Positions 8,278-18,730 of a DNA stretch of 49,018 nt are shown here, piece by piece. The DNA lies in the NCBI GenBank assembly GCA_902578265.1, contig CACHCA010000007.1:1-49018 (forward strand), in the 5' to 3' direction. The DNA comes from an uncultured Pelagibacteraceae bacterium (GTDB lineage Bacteria > Pseudomonadota > Alphaproteobacteria > Pelagibacterales > Pelagibacteraceae). The notes under the pieces were generated by a model that was not told where the DNA came from, did no database searches, and saw nothing but the letters and a program-made list of their open reading frames with translations. The position numbers and the translations under genes are program-made. Positions within the stretch are counted from its first letter, which is position 1. Each line of letters starts with the position of its first letter.

Positions 8278-9210
8278 ACATTTGAAAATATTACTATCTG
8301 CACCAAGAGGTTTTTGCGCAGGTGTTGAGAGAGCTATAGAAATTGTAGAAAAATCAATCAAAAAATTTGGTGCTCCAGTTTATGTTCGCCATGAAATTGT
8401 GCATAATAAATATGTTGTAGACGATTTAAAAAATAAGGGTGCCATCTTTGTTGAGGAGCTCGAGGAGATAGAAGATAAAACAAGGCCAGTTATTTTTTCT
8501 GCACATGGTGTTCCAAAAAAAATACCGGAAGATGCTAAAAACTATAACATGACTTATATAGATGCTACATGTCCATTGGTATCCAAAGTGCATAGAGAGG
8601 CAGAAAATTTACATAAAGCTGGGTATCATTTAATTTTGATAGGACATCAAAATCACCCTGAAGTAATCGGTACTATGGGTCAATTACCAAAAGGATCAAT
8701 TGATCTTGTTCAAAATGAGGATGAGGCCAAAAAATATAAACCTCAAAACAACAAAAAAATATCATATGTTACTCAAACAACGCTATCAGTAGATGACACA
8801 AAAGATATAATTCAAATCTTAAAAGATAGATTTCCTAATATAAAAGAACCAATGAAAGAAGACATCTGTTATGCAACAACAAACAGACAAATGGCTGTAA
8901 AAAATATTGCCAAAAACTGTGATATTTTTTTGTAATAGGTAGTAGAAATTCATCTAACTCGGTGAGACTCGTAGAAGTAGCCAAAAAATCTGGATGTTCA
9001 AATGCTCAATTAATTCATTCCCAAAGTGAGATCCCATATGATCTTATTGAAAATTCTAATACAATTGGAATTTCTTCTGGAGCATCAGCACCTGAAATAT
9101 TAGTAAAGAATTTCATCGAAGATTTAAAAAATAAATTTACAGTCAGTATAGATGAGGTTGAAATAATTAAAGAAGATGTTGTATTTAAAGTTCCTAAAAA
9201 ATTAAACTAA
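8267..9210 (+). CDS. ispH: 4-hydroxy-3-methylbut-2-enyl diphosphate reductase IspH, reading frame interrupted
   Basis: The last enzyme of the MEP pathway, making IPP and DMAPP with a [4Fe-4S] cluster. The cluster cysteines are present: C17 ([12 protein letters not shown]), C102 ([10 protein letters not shown]) and C201 ([11 protein letters not shown]). The frame from 8267 stops at 8933-8935. Continuing in the -1 frame after a seven-T run (8925-8931) restores [19 protein letters not shown] and the C-terminal [12 protein letters not shown], ending at 9210. Adding one T gives a normal 314-residue protein. Either the sequence lacks a base, or the cell slips there. I prefer ATG 8267 to TTG 8258. 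It supplies isoprenoid precursors that the crt genes upstream use. Confidence 0.9.
8925..8931 (+). other. T7 run at the ispH frame break (slippery-type site)
   Basis: Seven T residues, with the zero frame reading ATT TTT TTG TAA. The heptamer T TTT TTG (8926-8932) fits the X XXY YYZ pattern for -1 ribosomal slippage, and a homopolymer this long also permits polymerase slippage. A one-base sequencing or assembly loss in the run is the simplest explanation. Confidence 0.85.
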
Positions 9211-10182
9211 ATGGCTGTTTATACTAAATTAGAAAAAAAAGATATAGAGTCGATTTTAAAAAATTATTCTCTTGGAAACCTAGAAGAATTTTACCCGATA
9301 GAAGAAGGAGTAGAAAATACGAACTATAGAATTTTGGTAAGTAAAAAAAAATATATTTTGACCATCTATGAAAAAAGAGTTGATAAAAAAGACCTCCCTT
9401 TTTTTTGTTCTTTAACTTCAGAGTTGTTTATGAAAAACTTTAAATGCCCTCTTCCTATCAAAAATAAAAAAAATGAAATGATTTCAGATTACCATAATAA
9501 AAAACTTACAATTCTCTCATTTATAGATGGTGAGTCAAAAAAATATTTGAATGAGAACGAAATTTATAAGGTAGGATTAGAAACTTCAAAATTACATGTT
9601 TTAACAAGTAATATAGATTTGTATCGTAAAAATTCACTTTCAATAGACTCGTGGGAAAAAATATTTAGTGAAATTAAATTGGCTCAAAAAAATATAGATG
9701 ACCCTAAATTGAAATATATTGAACACAGTTTAAATCAAATAAAACACAAATGGCCTAGAAATTTACCAACCGGAATAATTCATGGTGATATTTTTATTGA
9801 TAATATAATTTTTGAGGGTGAAAACATAAACGGTATTATTGATTATACTTTTGCTTGCAATGATTTTTTTGCATTTGATATTGCTATTTGTTTGAATGCT
9901 TTATGTTTTGATCAAGATGGAGACAAATATAATTTCAATATTTTAAATGCTAGAAATTTTTTAAAAGGATACATCAAAAATCGTTCTATAGAGGAAAGTG
10001 AAAAGCAAAATATGAGAGTCCTTTGTCAAGGTGCAGCATTGAGATTTTTGTTAACCAGATTAACTGACTCAATAAATCAAAATGATTTAGCATTAGTAAA
10101 GATTAAAGATCCCATAGAATATTTAGAAAAACTAAAATATTTCAACAGTGATGAAAAATTAAAGTCTAAATTATTTGAATGA
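9211..10182 (+). CDS. thrB: Homoserine kinase ThrB (APH-fold type)
   Basis: A 323-residue kinase of the aminoglycoside phosphotransferase fold, the ThrB type used by alphaproteobacteria rather than the GHMP type of E. coli. The N terminus has EEGVENTNYRI, the catalytic loop HGDIFIDN starts at H191, and the metal-binding Asp follows in GIIDYTFACNDFFAFD (D211). It phosphorylates homoserine for threonine synthesis; threonine synthase (thrC) lies nearby on the other strand. It begins directly after the ispH stop and overlaps rnhA by four bases (ATGA). The ispH-thrB-rnhA order is common in alphaproteobacteria. Confidence 0.93.
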   Translation: MAVYTKLEKKDIESILKNYSLGNLEEFYPIEEGVENTNYRILVSKKKYILTIYEKRVDKKDLPFFCSLTSELFMKNFKCPLPIKNKKNEMISDYHNKKLTILSFIDGESKKYLNENEIYKVGLETSKLHVLTSNIDLYRKNSLSIDSWEKIFSEIKLAQKNIDDPKLKYIEHSLNQIKHKWPRNLPTGIIHGDIFIDNIIFEGENINGIIDYTFACNDFFAFDIAICLNALCFDQDGDKYNFNILNARNFLKGYIKNRSIEESEKQNMRVLCQGAALRFLLTRLTDSINQNDLALVKIKDPIEYLEKLKYFNSDEKLKSKLFE

Positions 10183-10604
10183 AATATAATATTTATACTG
10201 ATGGATCCTGTCTGGGAAACCCTGGAAAAGGTGGGTGGGCTGCAATAATAATTAAAGATGGGGAAAAGACCAAAATAAAAGGAAATAAAAAAGATACCAC
10301 AAATAATCAAATGGAATTATTAGCCCCTATAGAGGCTCTTAAAAAAATTCCAAAAGGTAGTAAAGTTCAAATTTTTACTGACTCTAAATATGTAAAGTCT
10401 GGAATAACAGAATGGATATATAATTGGAAAAAAAATGGATGGAAAACTGCAAACAAAAAAGAGGTGAGTAATAAAGAACTTTGGACAGAATTAGACCAAC
10501 TAAATAGTGAATTTGAAATAAGTTGGAATTGGGTAAAAGCGCATTCAAAAGATAAATTAAATAACGAAGTGGATTTACTTGCTAGAGATGCTGCGAATTT
10601 ATAA
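10179..10604 (+). CDS. rnhA: Ribonuclease HI
   Basis: A 141-residue RNase HI with all acidic catalytic residues: D8 (IYTDGSCLGNPG), E46 (NQMELLAP), D68 (IFTDSKYV) and D132 (NNEVDLLARDAA), plus H122 in VKAHSKDK. It removes RNA from RNA-DNA hybrids. The length is normal. Its ATG overlaps the thrB stop (ATGA), and its 3' end overlaps the convergent peroxiredoxin gene by six bases (TTATAA, both stops). Confidence 0.96.
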   Translation: MKYNIYTDGSCLGNPGKGGWAAIIIKDGEKTKIKGNKKDTTNNQMELLAPIEALKKIPKGSKVQIFTDSKYVKSGITEWIYNWKKNGWKTANKKEVSNKELWTELDQLNSEFEISWNWVKAHSKDKLNNEVDLLARDAANL

Positions 10605-11087
10605 TAGATTATTTAACAAATTTTCTGCTGAAGTTAAGCCGCATTCTTTAGTCTCTTCTTCCTCATGAATTTTAACAACTGTAAAATTTTCAATAACCAT
10701 CAAATAACGATTTGATCTGATTCCCATTCCTTTTGCATTCCGGTCAACTTCTGCACCAATTGATTTTGTAAATGACAAATAAGGATCAGATAACATTTTT
10801 ATTTTATCACCAATATTATTAATCTCTCCCCAACCGTTCATTACATAAGGATCATTTACCGATAAACAAAATATATTTTCTATTCCTTTTGCTTTAATTT
10901 TATCTGCATTTGCTACAAAACCTGGTAAATGAAGTTTGGAACAAGTTGATGTAAATGCGCCAGGTAAACCAAACAAAACAATTTTTCCATTACCTATGAT
11001 TTCTCTTAAGTTACTTTTTTGAGGCTCTCCATCAATAAGTTGAAAAATCTCTGTATCTGGAAGTTGATCTTTTATTCTAATTTTCAT
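10599..11087 (-). CDS. Peroxiredoxin, Prx5 type
   Basis: A 162-residue thioredoxin-fold peroxidase. The peroxidatic cysteine C49 is in FGLPGAFTSTCSKLHLPGF, the Prx5/AhpC-TSA arrangement. A second cysteine near the end (C149 in TKECGLTSAENLL) sits where atypical two-Cys Prx5 enzymes keep the resolving cysteine. It reduces peroxides using thiol donors. It is the last gene of the leftward run; its start overlaps the thrC stop by four bases (ATGA), so it is probably translated with thrC and perhaps the cox operon. A role in scavenging respiratory peroxide is plausible but inferred. Confidence 0.9.
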   Translation of the reverse strand: MKIRIKDQLPDTEIFQLIDGEPQKSNLREIIGNGKIVLFGLPGAFTSTCSKLHLPGFVANADKIKAKGIENIFCLSVNDPYVMNGWGEINNIGDKIKMLSDPYLSFTKSIGAEVDRNAKGMGIRSNRYLMVIENFTVVKIHEEEETKECGLTSAENLLNNLL

Positions 11088-12457
11088 ATCGAATTCATTA
11101 CATATTTTTTAACTTTTTCAATATCATTTGAAAGAAGTTCAAATTTTTCTTTTCTGTCATTAACATATTTAAGACTTTCTGGTAAATTTTCAGTTTTTGA
11201 AATTGCATCTTCTATTGCTTTTGGAAATTTACATGGGTGTGCAGTTGATAATACAACGCAATTTTTTTCTAATCCTAATTTTCTAACAGCACCAATACCT
11301 ACTGCGGTATGCGGATCAACCACCATCTGATATTCATCATTAATGGCTTTTATCATTTCAACAGTTTCTTTTTCGTCAAGCATTTCAGATATAAAATTTT
11401 TTTTTATTTTATCTAAATCGTTTTTATCAATTTTATAAGTGTTATTTTTTATTTCAGCCATTACACTTTTTGTAACTTCAGAGTTACAATCTTTTACATC
11501 ATATAAAAGCCTTTCAAAATTACTCGCTATTTGTATATCCATACTTGGAGTATTTGTTTCCTCAACTTTCTTTTGACTATAGTCGCCGCCTGATATGGCT
11601 CTATGAAGTATATCATTTTTATTTGTAGCTACGATTAGCTTATCAATTGGAAGGCCTAATTTTTTTGCTAAGTAACCAGCATAAATATCACCAAAGTTTC
11701 CTGTTGGAACAGAAAAAGATAAAGGCTGACCATCTCCAACATTAAAGAAAGCATAAAAATAATACACCGATTGAGCAATAATTCTTGCCCAATTAATTGA
11801 ATTTACGCCTGACATATTTATCGCTTTTGAAAATTTTTCGTCATTAAACATTGCTTTAACTAAATTTTGGCAATCATCAAAATTACCCTCCACCGCTATA
11901 TTAAATACATTACTCTCTTCATGTATTGTCATTAGTCTTCTTTGAACTGGTGATATTTTATTATTGGGATGTAATACAAAAACATTTAAATTATTTTTTC
12001 CCTTTAAAGCGTCTATTGCAGCTGCACCAGTATCACCTGAGGTTGCTACTATTATATTAATTTTTTTTTGATCGCGATCTAAATGGTATTGATAAAAATT
12101 ACCAATCAGTTGCATTGCGATATCTTTAAAAGCAAGAGTGGGTCCATGAAATAGTTCTAATACTTTTAGATTTCCGAGATTAGAAATTTTAACAACATCG
12201 TCAGATCTAAAATTTGAATATGATTTTGAAATCATAGAGATTAAGTCATCTTTAGACATGAAATCTCCTATAAATGGATAAATTATTTCAGCAGCTAAAT
12301 CATTGTAACTAAGATTTTTGAGATTATCTAATTCTTCTTTTTGGAATTGTTTAATTGATTTAGGAACAAAAAGTCCTCCATCGTCCGCCAAACCTTTGAG
12401 GAAAACATCTTTAAAAGAAAAGTTTTTTTGATTATTTCTTGTACTAATGTAATTCAT
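11084..12457 (-). CDS. thrC: Threonine synthase ThrC
   Basis: A 457-residue PLP enzyme of the long bacterial/fungal class. The N terminus is MNYISTRN, and the lysine expected to bind PLP is K111 in FHGPTLAFKDIAMQL. SVPTGNFGDIYAGYLAKKLG matches the family phosphate/PLP-binding region. It converts O-phosphohomoserine to threonine, the step after ThrB. It directly adjoins surf1 (no gap) and overlaps the peroxiredoxin gene by four bases, so it is fused into the cox transcription direction. Confidence 0.96.
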   Translation of the reverse strand: MNYISTRNNQKNFSFKDVFLKGLADDGGLFVPKSIKQFQKEELDNLKNLSYNDLAAEIIYPFIGDFMSKDDLISMISKSYSNFRSDDVVKISNLGNLKVLELFHGPTLAFKDIAMQLIGNFYQYHLDRDQKKINIIVATSGDTGAAAIDALKGKNNLNVFVLHPNNKISPVQRRLMTIHEESNVFNIAVEGNFDDCQNLVKAMFNDEKFSKAINMSGVNSINWARIIAQSVYYFYAFFNVGDGQPLSFSVPTGNFGDIYAGYLAKKLGLPIDKLIVATNKNDILHRAISGGDYSQKKVEETNTPSMDIQIASNFERLLYDVKDCNSEVTKSVMAEIKNNTYKIDKNDLDKIKKNFISEMLDEKETVEMIKAINDEYQMVVDPHTAVGIGAVRKLGLEKNCVVLSTAHPCKFPKAIEDAISKTENLPESLKYVNDRKEKFELLSNDIEKVKKYVMNSI

Positions 12458-13111
12458 TTAATAATTCTTTTTTCTAAAATATAAATATAGCAAAAGAATT
12501 GAAAGCGCTAACGAAAACCAAGTAATAGCGTATTTTTGATGATTATTAGAAATATTTGCAGTAATTTTTTTTGGTCTGGGTAACTGATAATTTCCATCTA
12601 AATAAATAATATATTTAGAAAAATTTTTACCTGTAAATTTTAAGATATCTTCTCTATTTAAACTAAACCAGTAATTTTCATCTAAATCATTATCTGGCTT
12701 AAAGATATTTTTTCTACCTTGTAATTTTAGGGTTCCGATAATATTTTTTTGATCAAATACGTTTATTTCTTGAGTACCCTTCTTTTCAAATGGTATCCAA
12801 CCTCTATTTATTAAAAAATTTTCATCTCCAATCGTAATTGGATTTATTACCTCAAATCCAGGAGTACCAGACTCATTTAAATTGTATAAATAAATTTGCT
12901 TATCAAAATCTATAGACCCTGAAGTTTTAATTTTGAGAAAATTTTCTTTTTTTGATTGAGCTAATTCCACTGGAGGATTTTTTAATGAATTTTCAATCTC
13001 TAAAATTAAATTATTTTTCCAATTTAGACGGATAATTTGCCACGTACCTAGTCCAATAAAAACAAAAATAAAGAAAACTATAAAGACGGAAAATAAAAAC
13101 TTATTTTTCAA
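12458..13111 (-). CDS. surf1: SURF1 family cytochrome oxidase assembly protein
   Basis: A 217-residue protein with one membrane helix near each end (about 5-22 and 195-212) and a periplasmic domain between. It has the SURF1 marks GTWQIIRLNWK after the first helix and FLINRGWIPFEKK in the middle. SURF1 helps insert heme a into oxidase subunit I. The start is a TTG: an in-frame stop lies just upstream (rc of 13115-13117) and no early Met exists in the N-terminal helix, so no ATG or GTG can serve. It follows ctaE by eight bases, the usual place in alphaproteobacterial cox operons. Confidence 0.92.
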   Translation of the reverse strand: MKNKFLFSVFIVFFIFVFIGLGTWQIIRLNWKNNLILEIENSLKNPPVELAQSKKENFLKIKTSGSIDFDKQIYLYNLNESGTPGFEVINPITIGDENFLINRGWIPFEKKGTQEINVFDQKNIIGTLKLQGRKNIFKPDNDLDENYWFSLNREDILKFTGKNFSKYIIYLDGNYQLPRPKKITANISNNHQKYAITWFSLALSILLLYLYFRKKNY

Positions 13112-13119
13112 GGATCAAA

Positions 13120-13908
13120 TTAACTTCCCCAAATATATATTGCAGCAAACAAAAATAACCAAACAACGTCAACAAAATGCCAATACCATGCAGCTGCTTC
13201 AAAACCAAAATGATGGTCTTTAGTAAAATGACCTAATTTTCCTCTCCATAAACATACTGCTAAAAAAATTGTTCCAACTATAACATGGAAACCATGAAAG
13301 CCTGTAGCCATGTAAAAAACAGAGCCATAAATATGATCTGAAAAAGCAAATGTAGCATGATGATATTCATATGCTTGAAGTGCTGTAAAAAATGCTCCAA
13401 GAATTACTGTTAGCACCAATCCTTGTATAAAACCTTTTCTATCACCTTCTAATAATGAGTGGTGAGACCAAGTAACTGTTGTTCCTGATAAAAGTAAAAC
13501 TAATGTGTTAATTAGAGGTATATCCCAAGGATCAAAAGTCACAATATCTTTAGGTGGCCATACGTTTCCTACAAAATCATTTGGGAAAAGACTAACGTCA
13601 AAGTAAGCCCAAAACCAAGCAACAAAAAACATTACCTCAGATGCGATAAATAAAGTCATTCCATAACGGTGGTGAATTTGGACTACTGGGGTATGATGAC
13701 CTTGATGTTCTGCTTCAATGACCACATCTCTAAACCACATGTATGCGCCATAAATTAAAAGAGCTAATCCAAGATACATTCCCCATGAAACATCTGAATG
13801 CATATAATACACGGCACCTATAGCTAATACTAAGCAAGAGAATGAAACGTAAATAGGCCAAGGACTTGGATCTACTAAGTGATAATCATGTTTTTTTTCA
13901 GCTGACAT
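13120..13908 (-). CDS. ctaE: Cytochrome c oxidase subunit III
   Basis: A 262-residue integral membrane protein with the seven-helix subunit III plan. Recognisable segments include the N-terminal HDYHLVDPSPWPIYVS, FIASEVMFFVAWFWAYF, TTVTWSHHSLLEGD, ATGFHGFHVIVGTIFL and the C-terminal WYWHFVDVVWLFLF. Subunit III stabilises the aa3 oxidase core and feeds the proton-uptake side. Order ctaG-ctaE-surf1 matches the alphaproteobacterial cox operon. It starts nine bases after the ctaG stop. Confidence 0.97.
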   Translation of the reverse strand: MSAEKKHDYHLVDPSPWPIYVSFSCLVLAIGAVYYMHSDVSWGMYLGLALLIYGAYMWFRDVVIEAEHQGHHTPVVQIHHRYGMTLFIASEVMFFVAWFWAYFDVSLFPNDFVGNVWPPKDIVTFDPWDIPLINTLVLLLSGTTVTWSHHSLLEGDRKGFIQGLVLTVILGAFFTALQAYEYHHATFAFSDHIYGSVFYMATGFHGFHVIVGTIFLAVCLWRGKLGHFTKDHHFGFEAAAWYWHFVDVVWLFLFAAIYIWGS

Positions 13909-13917
13909 TTTTTTGGA

Positions 13918-14451
13918 TTATGATTGTTTATAATAATCTGTCGAGAAAAAAGTATACGACATAGTTACATCTTCAAGGTTTTTGACACTTGGATCATTAA
14001 TCATTTCGGGGTCTAAATAAAAAGTCATTACATAAGTGGCTTTTTCTCCTGCCTTTAATTCTTGTTTTTCAAAACAAAAACAGCCAAGTTTACTATAATA
14101 TTTCCCAAAACTTGCAGGTGATACGTTAAAACTTGCTACACCAGCAGTTGGTTCGCTACTATAATTTTCAACTTCAAACTCTATTTTATTAACTTGGCCA
14201 ACTTTCACATCCATAACATTCGATTTTGCTTTAAAATCCCAAGGTAAATTATTCACATTAGTATCAAATCTAACGCTCACTACTTTGTTAAGAACTATTT
14301 TAGGAGCACTGTTTGAAATTTGAGTAGTGCCTCCAAAACCCGTTACTCTACAAAATAAATCATATAAAGGCACTGCAGCGTAGGATAAACCCAACATAAA
14401 TACAAATATTCCTATAAGGACTAGTGGTGTAAGATTTTTTTTTTGTATCAT
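13918..14451 (-). CDS. ctaG: Cytochrome c oxidase assembly protein CtaG/Cox11
   Basis: A 177-residue Cox11-type copper chaperone: a short cytoplasmic N terminus, one membrane helix (about residues 9-29) and a periplasmic immunoglobulin-like domain. The copper-binding CFCF motif is at C124-F127 in GCFCFEKQELKAGE, and C34 lies just after the helix. It delivers copper to CuB of subunit I. Its ATG overlaps the stop of the 41-residue coxF-like gene (ATGA at 14448-14451), indicating coupled translation. Confidence 0.95.
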   Translation of the reverse strand: MIQKKNLTPLVLIGIFVFMLGLSYAAVPLYDLFCRVTGFGGTTQISNSAPKIVLNKVVSVRFDTNVNNLPWDFKAKSNVMDVKVGQVNKIEFEVENYSSEPTAGVASFNVSPASFGKYYSKLGCFCFEKQELKAGEKATYVMTFYLDPEMINDPSVKNLEDVTMSYTFFSTDYYKQS

Positions 14452-14573
14452 ATTGCTCTATCAAAAACTCCAGTATTATATAATGTAAATAAAAACAGAA
14501 AAATCATGAAAGCAATAATCGCTAATGCTGTCTTGATATTTTTTTTCTTAGTTTTTTTATCTGGTATAATCAT
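14448..14573 (-). CDS. Small single-pass membrane protein between ctaB and ctaG (CoxF-like)
   Basis: A 41-residue ORF: a basic start (MIIPDKKTKKKNIKT), one hydrophobic helix (about residues 16-33) and a short tail TGVFDRAI. It overlaps the ctaB stop by four bases and the ctaG start by four bases, both as ATGA, so it fills the gap exactly in the operon direction. Alphaproteobacterial cox operons often carry a small hypothetical coxF at this place, and a basic patch plus one helix is the form seen there. A role in oxidase assembly or as a small subunit is inferred from position only. It is short enough to be missed by automatic callers. Confidence 0.82.
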   Translation of the reverse strand: MIIPDKKTKKKNIKTALAIIAFMIFLFLFTLYNTGVFDRAI

Positions 14574-15481
14574 AAAATCTTATCTATCAGAAAAAGCACA
14601 AAAACCAAAAATAAATATAAAATAGAATAGCCAAATATTGTTTTAGCTTTTTTTGCGCTAAATTTGTTTTTTTTAAATTTATAAAGATCGAAACATAGAT
14701 AATTATAATAAATAGTTAATAACAATGATGGAATAAGAAAAACAAGTCCAACAAAGTTAATTACATATGGAAAAATTATCACTGGAAGCATTATCAAAGA
14801 GTAGACGAAAATATTTACTTTAGTGCTCTCTATCCCGTTTGTTAGGGGAAGCATGGGTATATTGGCTTTTTTATAATCTTCTGATTTATATAAGCTTAAT
14901 GCCCAAAAATGTGATGGCGTCCAAAAGAAAATAATTAAAAAAAATACAAGAGGTTCAAGAGATAAGGATCCTGTAGCAATAGTCCAGCCTATAACAGGAG
15001 GAAGAGCTCCTGCCGCTCCACCAATAACAATGTTCTGTGAGGTTCTTTTTTTCAGCCAAATTGTATAAATTAAAACATAAAATATAATAGTAAAAAGTAA
15101 TATTCCTGCAGATACTCGATTTGTAAAATAATCTAGTGCAACTATTGAAATAACCGATAAAGTTATTCCAAATATAAGAGCCTGATTTTTATTAACTTTA
15201 CCTGTTGGTATTGGTCTCAGACAAGTTCTACTCATTAAAGCATCAAGGTCAGACTCGTACCACATGTTTAATGCTCCTGCTGCTCCTGCGCCCATTGAAA
15301 CTAGTAATATTCCAATTATAGCATCTTGAGTTGAAACCATAGTTGGGGCTGTTAATAATCCAACTGCACAAGTAAAGATCACAAGCGACATTACTCTTGG
15401 TTTCATCAATTTAAATAATTCAGAAAAATTTAGTAAGTCTTCTTGAGACAGATTATCTTTTTTTAATTTTGAACTACTCAT
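14570..15481 (-). CDS. ctaB: Protoheme IX farnesyltransferase CtaB (heme O synthase)
   Basis: A 303-residue UbiA-superfamily membrane prenyltransferase. The Asp-rich motif is in NMWYESDLDALMSRT (N72, D78, D80), followed by the family stretch RPIPTGKV. TPSHFWALSLYKSEDYKKA and PMLPLTNG are typical heme O synthase segments. It adds farnesyl to heme b, giving heme O, the precursor of heme a for subunit I. I use ATG 15481 rather than the adjoining TTG 15484. The heme A synthase gene (ctaA) is not in the window. It follows ctaD by about 20 bases. Confidence 0.96.
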   Translation of the reverse strand: MSSSKLKKDNLSQEDLLNFSELFKLMKPRVMSLVIFTCAVGLLTAPTMVSTQDAIIGILLVSMGAGAAGALNMWYESDLDALMSRTCLRPIPTGKVNKNQALIFGITLSVISIVALDYFTNRVSAGILLFTIIFYVLIYTIWLKKRTSQNIVIGGAAGALPPVIGWTIATGSLSLEPLVFFLIIFFWTPSHFWALSLYKSEDYKKANIPMLPLTNGIESTKVNIFVYSLIMLPVIIFPYVINFVGLVFLIPSLLLTIYYNYLCFDLYKFKKNKFSAKKAKTIFGYSILYLFLVFVLFLIDKIL

Positions 15482-15501
15482 CAATTTTAAAGCTTTTATT
15501 C

Positions 15502-17951
<2,450 letters not shown>

Positions 17952-18011
17952 TTTTAATAGCTATATAAAGCTCTTTTTTAAAAATTACACTTTAGTTTTC
18001 GCGACAATTTA

Positions 18012-18713
18012 TCAATTAATCACATAATTTACGATTGAAATTGCAGATATGACAGCCGTTTCTGACCTTAAAATATTCTCATTTATTTTAATAGGTTGAA
18101 CGCCCTTAAAAGAGAGAATCTTTTCTCTTTCAGTCTCTGAAAAATCTCCCTCAGGACCTATGATTATACAAACAGGCTTATCTGTAAATTTTGATTTATC
18201 AATTTTTTTAATATTTGAATTTAAATCTGTAAAAATTAGATCCATTACATTTTTTTTTAAAAAACTATTCAAATCTTGAGCCTCTTCAATTTTTGGTACA
18301 TTGATACGGTTTGATTGTTCACTGGCCTCAATTACAATTTTTTCGATGCGATCTTTGTTAATTTTTCTAACCACTGTTCTATCAAAAATAATTGGTAAAA
18401 ATTTTGTAACTCCAAGCTCTGTCGCTTTTTGCAGCATAAAATTTTGATAATTTGATTTGATAGGAGAAAATGCTAACCATAATTCTTTAGTAATCTCTTT
18501 TTGTCTTAGTTGTTTTATTATTTTAAATTCAACAGTATTTTTTGATATTCTTAAAATTTTTGCTTCCCACTCTCCCTCTTTATTAAACAAAGAGAAAACA
18601 TCATTTTCTTTTACTCTCATAACTTTACTTAAATAATGTGATTGATCTCTATCAAGTTTATCAATGATGTTTACTGATAAAGTATCTGAAAAAAATAATC
18701 TAATATTACTCAT
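18012..18713 (-). CDS. rsmE: 16S rRNA m3U1498 methyltransferase RsmE
   Basis: A 233-residue SPOUT-class methyltransferase. The N-terminal PUA-like part has DQSHYLSKVMRVKENDVF. The AdoMet-binding knot is IGPEGDFSETE (residues 185-195), followed by ILRSETAVISAISI. It methylates U1498 of 16S rRNA. It lies upstream of ctaC on the same strand, 60 bases away. Only 17 bases separate its start from the divergent HAD gene, so the two promoters must overlap each other or coding sequence. Confidence 0.94.
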   Translation of the reverse strand: MSNIRLFFSDTLSVNIIDKLDRDQSHYLSKVMRVKENDVFSLFNKEGEWEAKILRISKNTVEFKIIKQLRQKEITKELWLAFSPIKSNYQNFMLQKATELGVTKFLPIIFDRTVVRKINKDRIEKIVIEASEQSNRINVPKIEEAQDLNSFLKKNVMDLIFTDLNSNIKKIDKSKFTDKPVCIIIGPEGDFSETEREKILSFKGVQPIKINENILRSETAVISAISIVNYVIN

Positions 18714-18730
18714 TTGTGTTAAGTTAATTT

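Noticed and set aside
8962..9210. Separate 82-residue gene downstream of the short ispH frame
   Set aside because: It begins at an internal GTG and encodes the conserved IspH C terminus; it is the second half of the broken ispH gene.
14443..14625. 60-residue plus-strand ORF opposite the ctaB-ctaG junction
   Set aside because: It runs antisense to the cox operon. The minus-strand 41-residue ORF in the same place has exact operon overlaps and a better fit.
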